Shown: positions 1 to 6,886 of the stretch, in pieces
How the letters are laid out: each line of letters begins with the position of its first letter
How positions within the stretch are numbered: the stretch's first letter is position 1
Assembly: GCA_030605665.1 (NCBI GenBank)
Contig: JAUWHW010000002.1
Location: 1-32,317, forward strand
Length of the DNA stretch: 32,317 bases
DNA from: Dehalococcoidia bacterium
Lineage (GTDB): Bacteria > Chloroflexota > Dehalococcoidia > GIF9 > AB-539-J10
Reading direction: 5' to 3'
Made by a program: the position numbers and the translations under genes
The notes under the pieces: model-generated
Told to the model about the DNA's origin: nothing
What the model saw: only the letters and a program-made list of their open reading frames with translations
The model's database searches: none

Positions 1-76
1 TGCCAGTCATCTTGCCCATCTCCACCTGGTTTAATACCATTAACCTTCTCTGTTCTTTTTTGTTCAATGTCACCAT
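1..76 (-). CDS. Transposase N-terminus, IS481/ISNCY-like (partial, runs off the window)
   Basis: The reverse strand reads M-V-T-L-N-K-K-E-Q-R-R-L-M-V-L-N-Q-V and continues off the left edge. This is the typical start of helix-turn-helix transposases of the ISNCY/IS481 type, which begin with a KKEQRRL..L..V segment before the HTH. The start is ambiguous: ATG at 76, GTG at 73 and TTG at 67 are all near an AAGGAG sequence, and another ATG lies at 85. The IS end repeats just upstream (86-135) support the assignment. Only about 25 residues are visible, so the family name is tentative and intactness cannot be judged. Confidence 0.5.
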   Translation of the reverse strand, partial: MVTLNKKEQRRLMVLNQVEMGKMTG

Positions 77-85
77 CTCCTTCAT

Positions 86-135
86 AGGGTGACATTTTCT
101 CAGAACACTTAGAGGGTGACAAAATCATAGAACAC
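86..135 (-). repeat. Tandem IS-end repeats next to the transposase start
   Basis: Two 23-bp copies (86-108 and 113-135, period 27) share AGGGTGACA at one end and AGAACAC at the other, with 18 of 23 positions identical. Such spaced repeats upstream of a transposase are usual for the binding sites at the end of an insertion sequence. The outer end of the element probably lies between about 135 and 180, but no exact boundary or target duplication can be fixed from one side. Confidence 0.5.
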
Positions 136-201
136 CAACACCTCGCTCTGAATAGCTTGACTAGTTGCCAGAACAAAAACAAAAATGCACTGCTTTCCTC
201 T

Positions 202-235
202 CTGTCATTGCGAGCGAAGCGAAGCAATCTCATCC
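202..235 (+). repeat. Dispersed repeat, TGTCATTGCGAGC type, copy 1
   Basis: This block begins TGTCATTGCGAGCGAAGC and ends CATCCC. It recurs inverted at 1680-1713 with about 32 of 34 identical positions, and in more diverged form at 27652-27815. Translations of it in any frame give the low-complexity peptides typical of this repeat, so open frames across it should not be called as genes. Confidence 0.7.
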
Positions 236-268
236 CACCTAGTACTAATAGGCTATAGACGGAAGTTA

Positions 269-296
269 TTGACAGCTTTACAATATATCTTATGTT
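269..296 (+). promoter_or_regulatory. Candidate sigma-70 promoter for the pilin-like gene
   Basis: TTGACA (269-274) is followed after 16 bp by TATGTT (291-296). Transcription would start at about 303, which is the first base of the predicted ATG, and no Shine-Dalgarno sequence precedes that ATG. If correct the transcript would be leaderless, or translation would begin at the second ATG (312). Confidence 0.4.
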
Positions 297-302
297 AAGA
301 TA

Positions 303-1385
303 ATGATACAGATGCTAAGACGAACATTGAGGAAAATAATCAAGGAACAAGAGGGGCAAGCCCTGCCCATAGTCTTGATTCTGCTGGTTATAGGTGGACT
401 TCTCATTGTTCCTACCCTCAACTATGCCTCCACCAGCCTCAAGGGACACCAAGTGGTTGAATCGAATACACTGGAGTTTTACGCCGCTGATTCCGGCATA
501 GAAGACGCCTTACATTGGATAATAAAGGGCAAAGAGACAGGAGGGCTTTGGACTTGGGATAAAGACACGGGATATGGAGAACGAGATACTTACTACATGA
601 ATGGCAAGCCTGTAGCCATGAATGGCAAGCCTGTAGCGGTGAATGTAACGTCCATGGGCAGCAGCATTTACAAGATCACCTCCACAGCTACTAGCCCTGA
701 TGGACACACCACAGTTTTATCCACTGTTTGGGCAGCGCAGGTCTACGAAGGTGACCTCCCCCCTGGTAGTGTGCCACCTTCTGGAGATCTCTATGTCAAC
801 GGTAATATCACACTTGCGGATGAGTTTACACACGAAGAAGGTGATGTCTGTGCCAGTGGTGACATCACACTTGGGGTGAATGCTACGATCGAAGAAGGTA
901 ATGTCTTTGCCGGCGGTAATGTCACACTCGAGGATGGAGCTAAAATCGAAACAGGTAATCTCTGCACCACCGGTGAGATGATCCAGGTTAACGGTGAGGC
1001 TAGAATCGAAGGCGATATCAAGATCATGGCGGATAATACTGAGATCCTCCTTGTAGAGGGGGCTAAAATCGAATGTAAAAACATCTATGTCATTGGGGAT
1101 GTCACTATCACGCTTGAGGGTGCGTCTAGAATCGAAAGGATCGAATTTGAGAGTAAATTGCAGGGTGACATCTATGTGATTGGGGATGTCACTATCTCGC
1201 TTGCAGACGGGGTTGAAATGCAACATGACGTCTATGCCACCGGGGAAATCCACATCACCGAAGGAAATTTCCCAGAAGGAAAACAGTATCCCGGTAGTGA
1301 TGAGAGCAGTTATCCTCCACCCCCAGAATGCCCTGAGTGGTCTGGGGGTAGTAGCGCACAAATCTTTACCTACGAAATAACCTAA
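303..1385 (+). CDS. PilX-like pilin-type surface protein with beta-repeat passenger
   Basis: 360 aa. Residues about 18-45 are a hydrophobic helix preceded by basic residues and EQEGQALP, followed by the FYAADSGIEDAL stretch typical of PilX-type minor pilin or PulK/GspK-like N-termini. The role is therefore probably membrane-anchored or pilus-associated at the cell surface. From about residue 155 the protein is made of short repeats of the form G-(D/N)-(I/V)-x-x-x-G-(D/N)-(I/V)-T-L-x-x-G-A-x-I-E, suggesting a right-handed beta-solenoid like bactofilin or polymer-forming proteins. It is rich in Gly, Asp, Glu and Thr, with a Pro-rich tail. There are no pilus genes nearby. The ATG at 303 lacks an RBS; the ATG at 312 (MLRRTLRK) is an alternative. 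The membrane segment is clear; the exact function is unknown. Confidence 0.65.
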   Translation: MIQMLRRTLRKIIKEQEGQALPIVLILLVIGGLLIVPTLNYASTSLKGHQVVESNTLEFYAADSGIEDALHWIIKGKETGGLWTWDKDTGYGERDTYYMNGKPVAMNGKPVAVNVTSMGSSIYKITSTATSPDGHTTVLSTVWAAQVYEGDLPPGSVPPSGDLYVNGNITLADEFTHEEGDVCASGDITLGVNATIEEGNVFAGGNVTLEDGAKIETGNLCTTGEMIQVNGEARIEGDIKIMADNTEILLVEGAKIECKNIYVIGDVTITLEGASRIERIEFESKLQGDIYVIGDVTISLADGVEMQHDVYATGEIHITEGNFPEGKQYPGSDESSYPPPPECPEWSGGSSAQIFTYEIT

Positions 1386-1441
1386 AGTTAAGCTAAAGAA
1401 AGCTTCCCGTTACTCCAGTGTATGAACATAAGGCTACTTGA

Positions 1442-1514
1442 TGCTCTTCCCTCTATTGACCTAAGCCTTTATAATCCAGCAAAACCATTTCAGATTGTTT
1501 ATTTTTGTCACCCT
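1442..1514 (+). repeat. Direct repeat pair, copy 1 (partner 2334-2402)
   Basis: The block starting TGCTCTTCCCTCTA and ending GTCACCCT, with TATAATCCAGCAAA in the middle, recurs at 2334-2402 with small indels. Each copy stands upstream of repeat debris and then a HicB/HicA module, as if a unit of repeat plus toxin-antitoxin had been duplicated or inserted twice at related sites. Confidence 0.65.
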
Positions 1515-1800
1515 GAGCCGAAGAGGCAGGCGAAGGGTCTAGAGATTCTTCAGTCGCGGAGTTTACACTGAGCGGAGCCGAAGTGCTCCCTCAGAATGAC
1601 AAATAAGAGTTGCACGAGGCTAAAGCCTCGCACTACAGTCGTAGTGCGACCCTTCAGGGTGGTGCGGGAGGACATAACAGGGATGGGATTGCTTCGCTTT
1701 GCTCGCAATGACAAAGGAGAGCGCACGAGGCTAAAGCCTCGCACTACGGTTATTACACAAACAACATAATATGCTAATATAGAAAATGTAAGATGAGCAA
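1505..1800. repeat. Mosaic of dispersed intergenic repeats, no gene
   Basis: This gene-free stretch holds a CCCTGAGCCGAAG...CAGAATGACA element (about 1510-1602), two copies of a 25-bp element built on the palindrome GAGGCTAAAGCCTC (1612-1636 and 1723-1747), a hairpin-forming segment (GCACTAC/GTAGTGC, about 1630-1650), and an inverted copy of the CATTGCGAGC repeat (1680-1713). A minus-strand open frame across 1550-1744 is only translated repeat. An A+T-rich segment with TAATAT (about 1774-1779) lies before the next gene and may carry its promoter. Confidence 0.65.
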
Positions 1801-1821
1801 ATATAACTTGTGAGGCACGGT

Positions 1822-2016
1822 ATGAGATATAAAGTCAATATTAAGAAAACTGATGAGGGTTATGCCGTTTGGTGTCCTGGACTGCCTGGTTGTTGGTCAC
1901 AGGGAGAAACAGAAGGAAAGGCGATGGAGAACATAAAAGATGCTATTCAGGCTTACTTGGAAACTATTGAAGAATTAAGCAAAAACAAAGAGTCCCGTTA
2001 TGTGGAAGTAGGGTAA
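1822..2016 (+). CDS. hicB: HicB-family antitoxin (module 1)
   Basis: 64 aa, starting MRYKVNIKK. It has the partial RNase-H-like fold of HicB/UPF0150 proteins: a beta strand, the core DEGYAVWCPGLPGC, then an SQGET turn and a helix (AMENIKDAIQAYLE). HicB antitoxins bind HicA and usually also the operon's own operator. I chose ATG 1822 because GAGG lies 6 bp upstream; GTG 1810 would add four residues. It is followed after 3 bp by a frameshifted hicA. There is no added DNA-binding domain at the C-terminus, so autoregulation, if present, would depend on the core domain or on HicA. Confidence 0.8.
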   Translation: MRYKVNIKKTDEGYAVWCPGLPGCWSQGETEGKAMENIKDAIQAYLETIEELSKNKESRYVEVG

Positions 2017-2019
2017 AAT

Positions 2020-2231
2020 ATGCCCAAACTTCCGGGTGTAAATCACCAGCGAGCTATTAATACTTTTGAAAAGCAGGTTTTTGGATTGCACGGCAAGGTA
2101 AGCATGTCACGATGACCAATGGGGAGCGTGTTATCACCACTCCAAGAGCAAATCCGATTAATGCTTTCACAATGGCTGGAATTGTGAAAGATGCAGGGCT
2201 TAGTATCAAAGACTTCAAGAAGCTCCTATGA
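2020..2231 (+). pseudogene. hicA: HicA-family toxin with a one-base frameshift
   Basis: HicA toxins are small double-stranded-RNA-binding-fold mRNA interferases. The frame opens MPKLPGVNHQRAINTFEK and then needs a -1 correction near 2073-2076 (one G appears missing after GAAAAG). After it the second frame reads AGFWIARQGKHVTMTNGER and runs to the TGA at 2229-2231, giving about 70 residues, normal for the family. The catalytic His in GKH lies after the shift, so the uncorrected 31-residue product would be inactive. The downstream frame is otherwise free of stops, so the lesion is recent, a sequencing error, or a recoded site. The neighbour is an intact hicB. Confidence 0.75.
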
Positions 2232-2323
2232 GAGCGGAATTCGGGGTAACAAAGGAACAAACTTGGGTTATCACTGCATTTCGTCCTGGAGATGAACCCC
2301 CCAGAGAAATACAGGAGCTTTAG
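2228..2323 (+). CDS. Small ORF overlapping the end of hicA (31 aa, unknown)
   Basis: ATG 2228 overlaps the hicA stop as ATGA, which would allow translational coupling. The peptide reads MRAEFGVTKEQTWVITAFRP and ends GDEPPREIQEL. I do not recognise it. It has no Shine-Dalgarno of its own and could be the C-terminal remnant of a longer, deleted gene. Low confidence. Confidence 0.25.
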   Translation: MRAEFGVTKEQTWVITAFRPGDEPPREIQEL

Positions 2324-2333
2324 GTTGGAAAAT

Positions 2334-2592
2334 TGCTCTTCCCTCTAGTAGCCCAAGCTTATATAATCCAGCAAAGTTTGAGATTGTTTATTCTGTCACC
2401 CTCACCTTATTCCTCTCTTGTAAAGAAAAGGAAACTTCACTATGGGAGAGGCTGGGTGAGGGATTCCTCACAGGACCTACCCTGAGCAAGATTCTTTGGT
2501 CGCTGGGCTCCCTCAGAATGACAGAAGGCGAAGGGCTCAGGGTCGGAATGATAGAAAGTGAAGGGTTCAGGGTCGCAATGACAAATAAGGAT
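2334..2592. repeat. Direct repeat copy 2 plus dispersed-repeat debris, no gene
   Basis: 2334-2402 repeats 1442-1514. 2395-2592 then contains fragments of the same CCCTGAGC.../TCAGAATGACA family seen upstream, including three successive short units ending in AATGACA or AATGATA (about 2515-2583). A minus-strand open frame across 2388-2621 is translated repeat. The final unit ends in ATGACA, which appears to serve as the -35 box of the next promoter. Confidence 0.55.
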
Positions 2593-2607
2593 TGCACATT
2601 ATATAAT
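2578..2607 (+). promoter_or_regulatory. Candidate promoter of the second hicBA operon
   Basis: ATGACA (2578-2583), 18 bp, then a perfect TATAAT (2602-2607). The start site would be about 2614, some 28 nt before the hicB ATG. The -35 box is the terminal part of a dispersed repeat, suggesting the repeat donated promoter sequence. Confidence 0.45.
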
Positions 2608-2641
2608 CTCGACCATAACACTAAATGAGTAAGGAGGAGAA

Positions 2642-2857
2642 ATGAGCCATATTACTATTACCGCTGAATTGATAAAAGAGAGCGAAGGTGGCTATACAGT
2701 TTACTGCCCGGAATTGGATATTTACACTCAAGGAGATGATGTAGAAGATGCTATTAGCAACCTTAAGGAGGCCGCTGAACTGCATGTGGAGGAGCTGGGA
2801 ATTGAGAATGTGAAGTTAAAAGAAATACAGCGGAGGGAGATAGAACTGGCTGTGTAA
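2642..2857 (+). CDS. hicB: HicB-family antitoxin (module 2)
   Basis: 71 aa. The HicB/UPF0150 core is plain: ITAELIKESEGGYTVYCPEL, then DIYTQGDDVEDAISNLKEAAELH, a beta-strand core followed by the QGD turn and an amphipathic helix. It should neutralise the HicA encoded 1 bp downstream and may bind the promoter region. The start is well defined: AAGGAGGAG ends 3 bp before ATG. It is a different subtype from module 1 and shares little beyond the fold signature, so the two modules were probably acquired separately rather than by simple duplication of the genes. Confidence 0.85.
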   Translation: MSHITITAELIKESEGGYTVYCPELDIYTQGDDVEDAISNLKEAAELHVEELGIENVKLKEIQRREIELAV

Positions 2858-2858
2858 G

Positions 2859-3095
2859 ATGCCTAAATTGCCAAGGATAACAGGGAGAGAATTGGTGCGA
2901 GCATTGCAGAAGGAAGGTTTTGGAATTACACGTCAAAAGGGAAGTCATGTGCAGATGGCAAAATATATTGATGGCGAAAAGTTAACCTTCCCTGTTCCTA
3001 TCCATGCTGGCAAGATTATTAAACAAGGGACTTTAAAGGGGATACTGAGAAAGGCAAATATGTCTGTAGAGAGGTTACAGGACTCACTTAAATGA
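2859..3095 (+). CDS. hicA: HicA-family mRNA interferase toxin (module 2)
   Basis: 78 aa, full length for HicA. The family motif is present: GFGITRQKGSHVQM with the catalytic His of G-S-H at about residue 28, then a beta hairpin rich in charged residues and PVPIHAGKIIKQGTLKGILR, the normal C-terminal half. It would act as a ribosome-independent mRNA endoribonuclease held in check by HicB. The gene begins 1 bp after the hicB stop, so the two are co-transcribed and probably translationally coupled. No frameshift or missing residue is seen. This copy looks functional. Confidence 0.88.
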   Translation: MPKLPRITGRELVRALQKEGFGITRQKGSHVQMAKYIDGEKLTFPVPIHAGKIIKQGTLKGILRKANMSVERLQDSLK

Positions 3096-3272
3096 GGCGG
3101 TGGAGGAAAATAAGAGTTTTTATCCAGCAAGCAATTGACCAAAAGCACACCGATTACTGTTCCCTTCACGTCGAACTAAACTTATGTAGCCCACCAGGCC
3201 CTATCCTTACAACCCAGTACTTGAGGGGAAAGGATGGTAGCTATCTAGTAATGTATAAGAGGCTTTATCCCA

Positions 3273-3938
3273 CTAGCTATTAGCCTTTATTTCATCTAAC
3301 AACCAGGAGCACCAATTTTCTATCCCCGCGCCCGTCTTGCAGGAAACCTGGAAGATTCTTACTTCAGGGTTTAATCCCTGGAGAGCTTTTTGAAAGGAAG
3401 CCATATCAAAATCAACATAGGGCAGAAAGTCAATCTTGTTTATCACCACTGCGTCGGCATCAGCGAATATCATGGGGTACTTAATAGGTTTGTCATCGCC
3501 TTCAGGCAGACTAGAAATCACCACCCTTTTATGTTCTCCCAGAACAAATTCAGAGGGGCAGATAAGATTGCCTACGTTCTCAATGAGAAGCAAATCTATA
3601 TCTTCTAGTGGCAAGCTCTGGAGGGCGGGGCTAATCATATTAGCAATTAAAGTGCAATTCTCTGACATATTCCTTGTGGTTATCTGAACAATCGCTGCTG
3701 CTTCATCTTTTACCTTTTCAGCATCAAGGGTTGAAGCCACATCACCTTCAATAACTCCTATCCTTAACTTGTCCTTCAACCTAGCTATGGTCTGTAAAAC
3801 AAGGCTTGTCTTGCCGGCACCTGGAGATGACATAATATTAATGGCGAAAACCTTATGCTTATCTAAAAGGCGCTGATTTTGAGATGCTATAGACTCATTG
3901 GCCTCCAGGATATTTTGAATTATTTCTATCTTTTTCAT
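3273..3938 (-). CDS. hypB: Hydrogenase nickel-insertion GTPase HypB
   Basis: 221 aa. HypB delivers nickel to [NiFe]-hydrogenase precursors in a GTP-dependent step together with HypA. The P-loop SSPGAGKTS is at 37-45, the switch-like VIEGDVAST at about 62-70, the conserved ENVGNLICP at 120-128 and the guanine motif NKID at 167-170. It lacks both the N-terminal CxxCGC nickel site and a His-rich tail. Odd point: where HypB proteins usually have TGxxCHL, the sequence is TTRNMSENCTL, so the Cys (C95) remains but the neighbouring metal-binding His is Thr; C127 is kept. It overlaps hypA by 4 bp. No other hyp gene is in view. Confidence 0.93.
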   Translation of the reverse strand: MKKIEIIQNILEANESIASQNQRLLDKHKVFAINIMSSPGAGKTSLVLQTIARLKDKLRIGVIEGDVASTLDAEKVKDEAAAIVQITTRNMSENCTLIANMISPALQSLPLEDIDLLLIENVGNLICPSEFVLGEHKRVVISSLPEGDDKPIKYPMIFADADAVVINKIDFLPYVDFDMASFQKALQGLNPEVRIFQVSCKTGAGIENWCSWLLDEIKANS

Positions 3939-4276
3939 TCAACCTCCATACTTTCTATATATAGTTCTCGGCCTCCAGTTATCTCCAGGCTTTGGTTTTG
4001 GCATTTAGGGCAGTTCCACAGAGTGTCTTGAGGGCGAAAAGTGGCGCAGCAATTTCGGCAGCGAAGTTGGGCCGGGGCTAATTCAAAATTAAGAACGGCT
4101 CCTTCAACAATACTATCCTTGCTGAGGAAATCAAAATAAAATTCAATACAGTCAGGCACAAAACCTGATAATTCGCCAATAACTAAGTTAATTTTAACAA
4201 TCTTACTAGCTTGCGCTTCCTTGGCTTTATCTAAAGCGATGTTGACAATACTTTCGGTTATCCCTAATTCATGCAT
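3935..4276 (-). CDS. hypA: Hydrogenase maturation nickel metallochaperone HypA
   Basis: 113 aa, standard length. The N-terminal M-H-E supplies the nickel ligands (His2), and the zinc domain carries CRNC (C73, C76) and CPKC (C89, C92). HypA passes nickel to the hydrogenase large subunit with HypB, whose gene overlaps by ATGA. The gene lies 61 bp after rnfB on the same strand, so it could be read from the Rnf operon, but a good TATAAT in the gap suggests a promoter of its own. No Shine-Dalgarno is evident before the ATG. Confidence 0.93.
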   Translation of the reverse strand: MHELGITESIVNIALDKAKEAQASKIVKINLVIGELSGFVPDCIEFYFDFLSKDSIVEGAVLNFELAPAQLRCRNCCATFRPQDTLWNCPKCQNQSLEITGGRELYIESMEVE

Positions 4277-4303
4277 TTTATATAAATCGAGGAATGATGT
4301 AGC

Positions 4304-4332
4304 ATTATAGTGTGTTTTCCTTTCCAGCTTGT
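4304..4332 (-). promoter_or_regulatory. Possible promoter of hypAB
   Basis: On the minus strand a perfect TATAAT (4309-4304) lies in the rnfB-hypA gap, 28 bp before the hypA ATG. The -35 region 17 bp upstream (ACAAGC) is poor. It would give hypAB expression independent of the Rnf operon. Confidence 0.3.
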
Positions 4333-4337
4333 CGACC

Positions 4338-5174
4338 TCATTTAAGGCTTAAAACAGCAGTTTTTACCTCAGTGAAACTCGCTAGCGTGTTCTGCTCACA
4401 CGCCTCTATGCACTTATGGCAAAGGGTGCATTTCTCAATATCAAACTCAGGTACAGCTCTCTCTTTGTTCCATACTATCGCCTCGTCTTCACAACTCTTA
4501 AAGCACTTCCGGCAGTGTGTACAGCCAGCATCACACTTCTCCCTACCGGGAATATCCCTTAATGGTGCGTAATTACAGAGAAAGGCAATCTTTGTCCTCG
4601 CCGGAACCAGCTCAATGAGGTTCTGTGGGCACTCAGCTAGGCAAAGGCCGCATCCAGTACACTTCTCTGGGTCTACCACCACTACTGTTTTCTCCTTATC
4701 TATGAATATCGCATTCTGGGGGCATACCTCCAAGCAGTCTCCAAGACCCAGGCAGGCGTATGGGCACTTCTTATACCCGCTGAGAAGCTGGGCTGCCCCT
4801 TTACATGTCCCAACTCCAGAGTAATTGTATACAACCTCCGAGTTCCCATTACAGTGGATGAGAGCCTTTCTGTTCATCTGTGATGCATCTAGGGTCACTC
4901 CGAGAGCCTTCTCTAGGCGCTCCACTCCCTCACTGTCCTGTAACGCAATGGTACACGGGGTCTTAAGTATTAGGTCGGCGTTCTTTGTCAGCGCCTGGGC
5001 ATAGCCAAAGCAGCCTGGATAGCCACAGGCACCGCAGTTTATCCCTGGCAGGATACCGGCAATCTCCTCTGTTTTCTCGATGCCTTTCACCTTGTGTGGC
5101 ACCAATTTGTTTACGAAGTATATTAATACCCCGAAAACAAGTGCTATTCCGGTGAGTATAATCACAATAAGCAA
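4338..5174 (-). CDS. rnfB: Rnf complex ferredoxin subunit RnfB
   Basis: 278 aa. RnfB takes electrons from reduced ferredoxin for the ion-translocating ferredoxin:NAD+ oxidoreductase. One N-terminal membrane helix (about 1-22) is followed by the [4Fe-4S] domain with C47, C50, C55 and C74 (CGACGYPGC). Ferredoxin-type clusters follow: C137/C141/C147/C151, C172/C175/C178/C182, C214-C228 and C249/C252/C255/C259. Four ferredoxin-like motifs place it with the longer, cluster-rich RnfB of anaerobes rather than the two-cluster proteobacterial form. It lies 1 bp after rnfA, last of the six rnf genes. Confidence 0.95.
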   Translation of the reverse strand: MLIVIILTGIALVFGVLIYFVNKLVPHKVKGIEKTEEIAGILPGINCGACGYPGCFGYAQALTKNADLILKTPCTIALQDSEGVERLEKALGVTLDASQMNRKALIHCNGNSEVVYNYSGVGTCKGAAQLLSGYKKCPYACLGLGDCLEVCPQNAIFIDKEKTVVVVDPEKCTGCGLCLAECPQNLIELVPARTKIAFLCNYAPLRDIPGREKCDAGCTHCRKCFKSCEDEAIVWNKERAVPEFDIEKCTLCHKCIEACEQNTLASFTEVKTAVLSLK

Positions 5175-5175
5175 A

Positions 5176-5751
5176 CTATATCATCCCTCCAAACCCAAAA
5201 AATGTAAGGCCGAGGAGCATTCCTACTAACATTGCTATGGGTAACCCCCTCATCGAGCGAGGAGTGTCAGCAATTTCTAACTTTTCCCGTATGCCAGACA
5301 TGATGATTAAAACGAGGAGAAAACCTACGCCTCCGCCTAAGGAAGCCACCATGCTCTCAATGAGTGAATAGCTTTCCTTGGCGTTTATTAGTGTAATACC
5401 AAGCACCGCACAGTTAGTGGTAATAAGCGGTAGATATATTCCCAGCGCATTATATAGCGTAAGGTTTGTCCTCTTTATGAATAGCTCTATCATCTGTACC
5501 AGCGAGGCTATTACCAGTATATACATGATGATATTCATATACTCAACGCCGAATGGAATAAGAATGTAATTGTTGATAATCCAGGTAGCAACCGAGGCAA
5601 TAAGCATTACCAGCGTAACGGCGAATCCCATACTAATGGCGTTACCCAGCTTCTTTGATACGCCGAAGAAGGGACAAAGCCCCAGGAATCTTGCCAAGAT
5701 GAAGTTGTTGATAATAGCCATGCTGAGGAATATTGCTATGAGTTCACTCAC
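5176..5751 (-). CDS. rnfA: Rnf complex membrane subunit RnfA
   Basis: 191 aa, normal length, about six membrane helices. It carries the conserved NNFILARFLGLCPFFGVSKK segment near residues 15-34, whose Cys is part of the intramembrane iron-sulfur site shared with RnfE. RnfA and RnfE form the inverted-repeat core through which electrons cross the membrane. The start overlaps the end of rnfE by 8 bp, showing tight coupling. The order C-D-G-E-A-B is that of clostridial and other anaerobic Rnf operons. Confidence 0.95.
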   Translation of the reverse strand: MSELIAIFLSMAIINNFILARFLGLCPFFGVSKKLGNAISMGFAVTLVMLIASVATWIINNYILIPFGVEYMNIIMYILVIASLVQMIELFIKRTNLTLYNALGIYLPLITTNCAVLGITLINAKESYSLIESMVASLGGGVGFLLVLIIMSGIREKLEIADTPRSMRGLPIAMLVGMLLGLTFFGFGGMI

Positions 5752-6358
5752 CCTTCATCACCCCCATCTTTCTGAATAGCGCCAGCAGAAGCGCCATAAC
5801 CAAGAATGCCCCCGGGGGGAGTATAAATAGGGTCATAGGATTATCCCCTAGGACGGGCAAGGTGAAGAGTTTGAAGCCGAAGATTGACACGCTGCCTGTT
5901 CCCAGCGTCTCTCTGAGAAACGAGATAATAAATAGTGCTAAGAAGAAGCCGATGCTGACTCCCAGCGCATCAGCAATGGAAGAGGTTATTGGGTTCTTGG
6001 AGGCAAAAGCCTCTGCCCTCCCAAGTATTATACAGTTCACCACAATTAGTGGGAGGTATATTCCCAGTGATTCATATAGGGCTGGCACAAAGCCTTGAAA
6101 TACCAGATTCACCACGGTAACAAATGTGGCGATTATGACGATAAATATGGGAATCCTCACTATGTTCGGGACAAACTTCCTTATGGTGGATATTATTATG
6201 TTTGACCCCAGAAGAACAAAGGCAACACCCACACTCATACCTAGTGCATTGTCCACCGATGTGCTCACCGCTAGCGCCGGGCAAAACCCAAGGGCAAGGA
6301 CAAAAAGTGGATTAGAGATAATTATTCCTTTAGCAAACTCCTTCCAGAATTTACCCAT
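5744..6358 (-). CDS. rnfE: Rnf complex membrane subunit RnfE
   Basis: 204 aa, about six membrane helices, a homologue of RnfA and NqrD. The N-terminal NPLFVLALGFCPALAVS (about 16-32) contains the Cys equivalent to that of RnfA, and LPLIVVNCIILGRAEAFASK follows near residue 105-124. It is the second half of the transmembrane electron-transfer core. It starts 2 bp after the rnfG stop and overlaps rnfA at its end. Confidence 0.95.
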   Translation of the reverse strand: MGKFWKEFAKGIIISNPLFVLALGFCPALAVSTSVDNALGMSVGVAFVLLGSNIIISTIRKFVPNIVRIPIFIVIIATFVTVVNLVFQGFVPALYESLGIYLPLIVVNCIILGRAEAFASKNPITSSIADALGVSIGFFLALFIISFLRETLGTGSVSIFGFKLFTLPVLGDNPMTLFILPPGAFLVMALLLALFRKMGVMKGE

Positions 6359-6360
6359 CT

Positions 6361-6885
6361 TTATTTCTGCTCCTTCAGAGACTTAACCTTTTCCATCGCT
6401 GTGGCTCTAACCGCATCAACAACTGCTCCGGAACTTATCGTGGCGCCTGTTATCCCATCTATCTTGCCACCATCCTTCGTCAGAGCAACATCATCAACAT
6501 TTAATCCAGCAAAATTGCTGGCGAAAGAACTCTCATCTATTCGGCTGCCCAGTCCCGGGGTCTCGCTCTGTGAAATTATGGTAATCCCCTTTATGGTTGT
6601 CTCATCCTCAAGCCCAACCAGAATATCAATGTCCCCCCCATATCCCTTACCTACCGCTAGAAAGGCATAGCCAGCCCCGGCTCCGTCAGCATATATAGTA
6701 TATATATCATCTTCAAAGGTATATTCACTCATACTCGGAAACATTTCTTTGAGCATGCTCTGTATCTGCTGCTCCTTCTGCTCTTCAATTTTATCCTTGG
6801 TAATGCTATCCGTCCAGGTAACCAAAGCAACTGATACGAAAACCACTATTGTAATGAAGATTATTGGGGAAACTCCCTTCAGCAT
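6361..6885 (-). CDS. rnfG: Rnf complex FMN-binding subunit RnfG
   Basis: About 174 aa from ATG 6885. An in-frame GTG at 6897 would add four residues but overlaps the rnfD stop; GAAGG lies 6 bp before ATG 6885, so I prefer that. There is one N-terminal membrane helix and an extracytoplasmic FMN domain with ITGATISSGAV near the C-terminus. The second Thr of TGAT is the expected covalent FMN attachment site, made by the ApbE encoded at the head of this operon. The SETPGLGSRI motif typical of the family is also present. Confidence 0.94.
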   Translation of the reverse strand: MLKGVSPIIFITIVVFVSVALVTWTDSITKDKIEEQKEQQIQSMLKEMFPSMSEYTFEDDIYTIYADGAGAGYAFLAVGKGYGGDIDILVGLEDETTIKGITIISQSETPGLGSRIDESSFASNFAGLNVDDVALTKDGGKIDGITGATISSGAVVDAVRATAMEKVKSLKEQK

Positions 6886-6886
6886 G

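Noticed and set aside
717..1361. 214-codon minus-strand frame antisense to the pilin-like gene
   Set aside because: It arises from the periodic repeat of the plus-strand gene; the peptide is repetitive and lacks an RBS.
1550..1744. Minus-strand open frame of 64 codons
   Set aside because: It is the translation of dispersed repeats (SLRAKRSNP-type peptide), with no RBS and no family pattern.
1505..1747. CRISPR array
   Set aside because: The repeats are few, of unequal length and not regularly spaced, and no cas gene is present.
2388..2621. Minus-strand open frame of 77 codons
   Set aside because: Translated repeat debris; low complexity and overlapping a plausible promoter for the plus-strand hicBA genes.
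3092..3283. 63-codon plus-strand frame overlapping the hicA stop as ATGA
   Set aside because: No recognisable domain or RBS, and it runs into the 3' end of hypB. Possibly a remnant, but not supportable as a gene.
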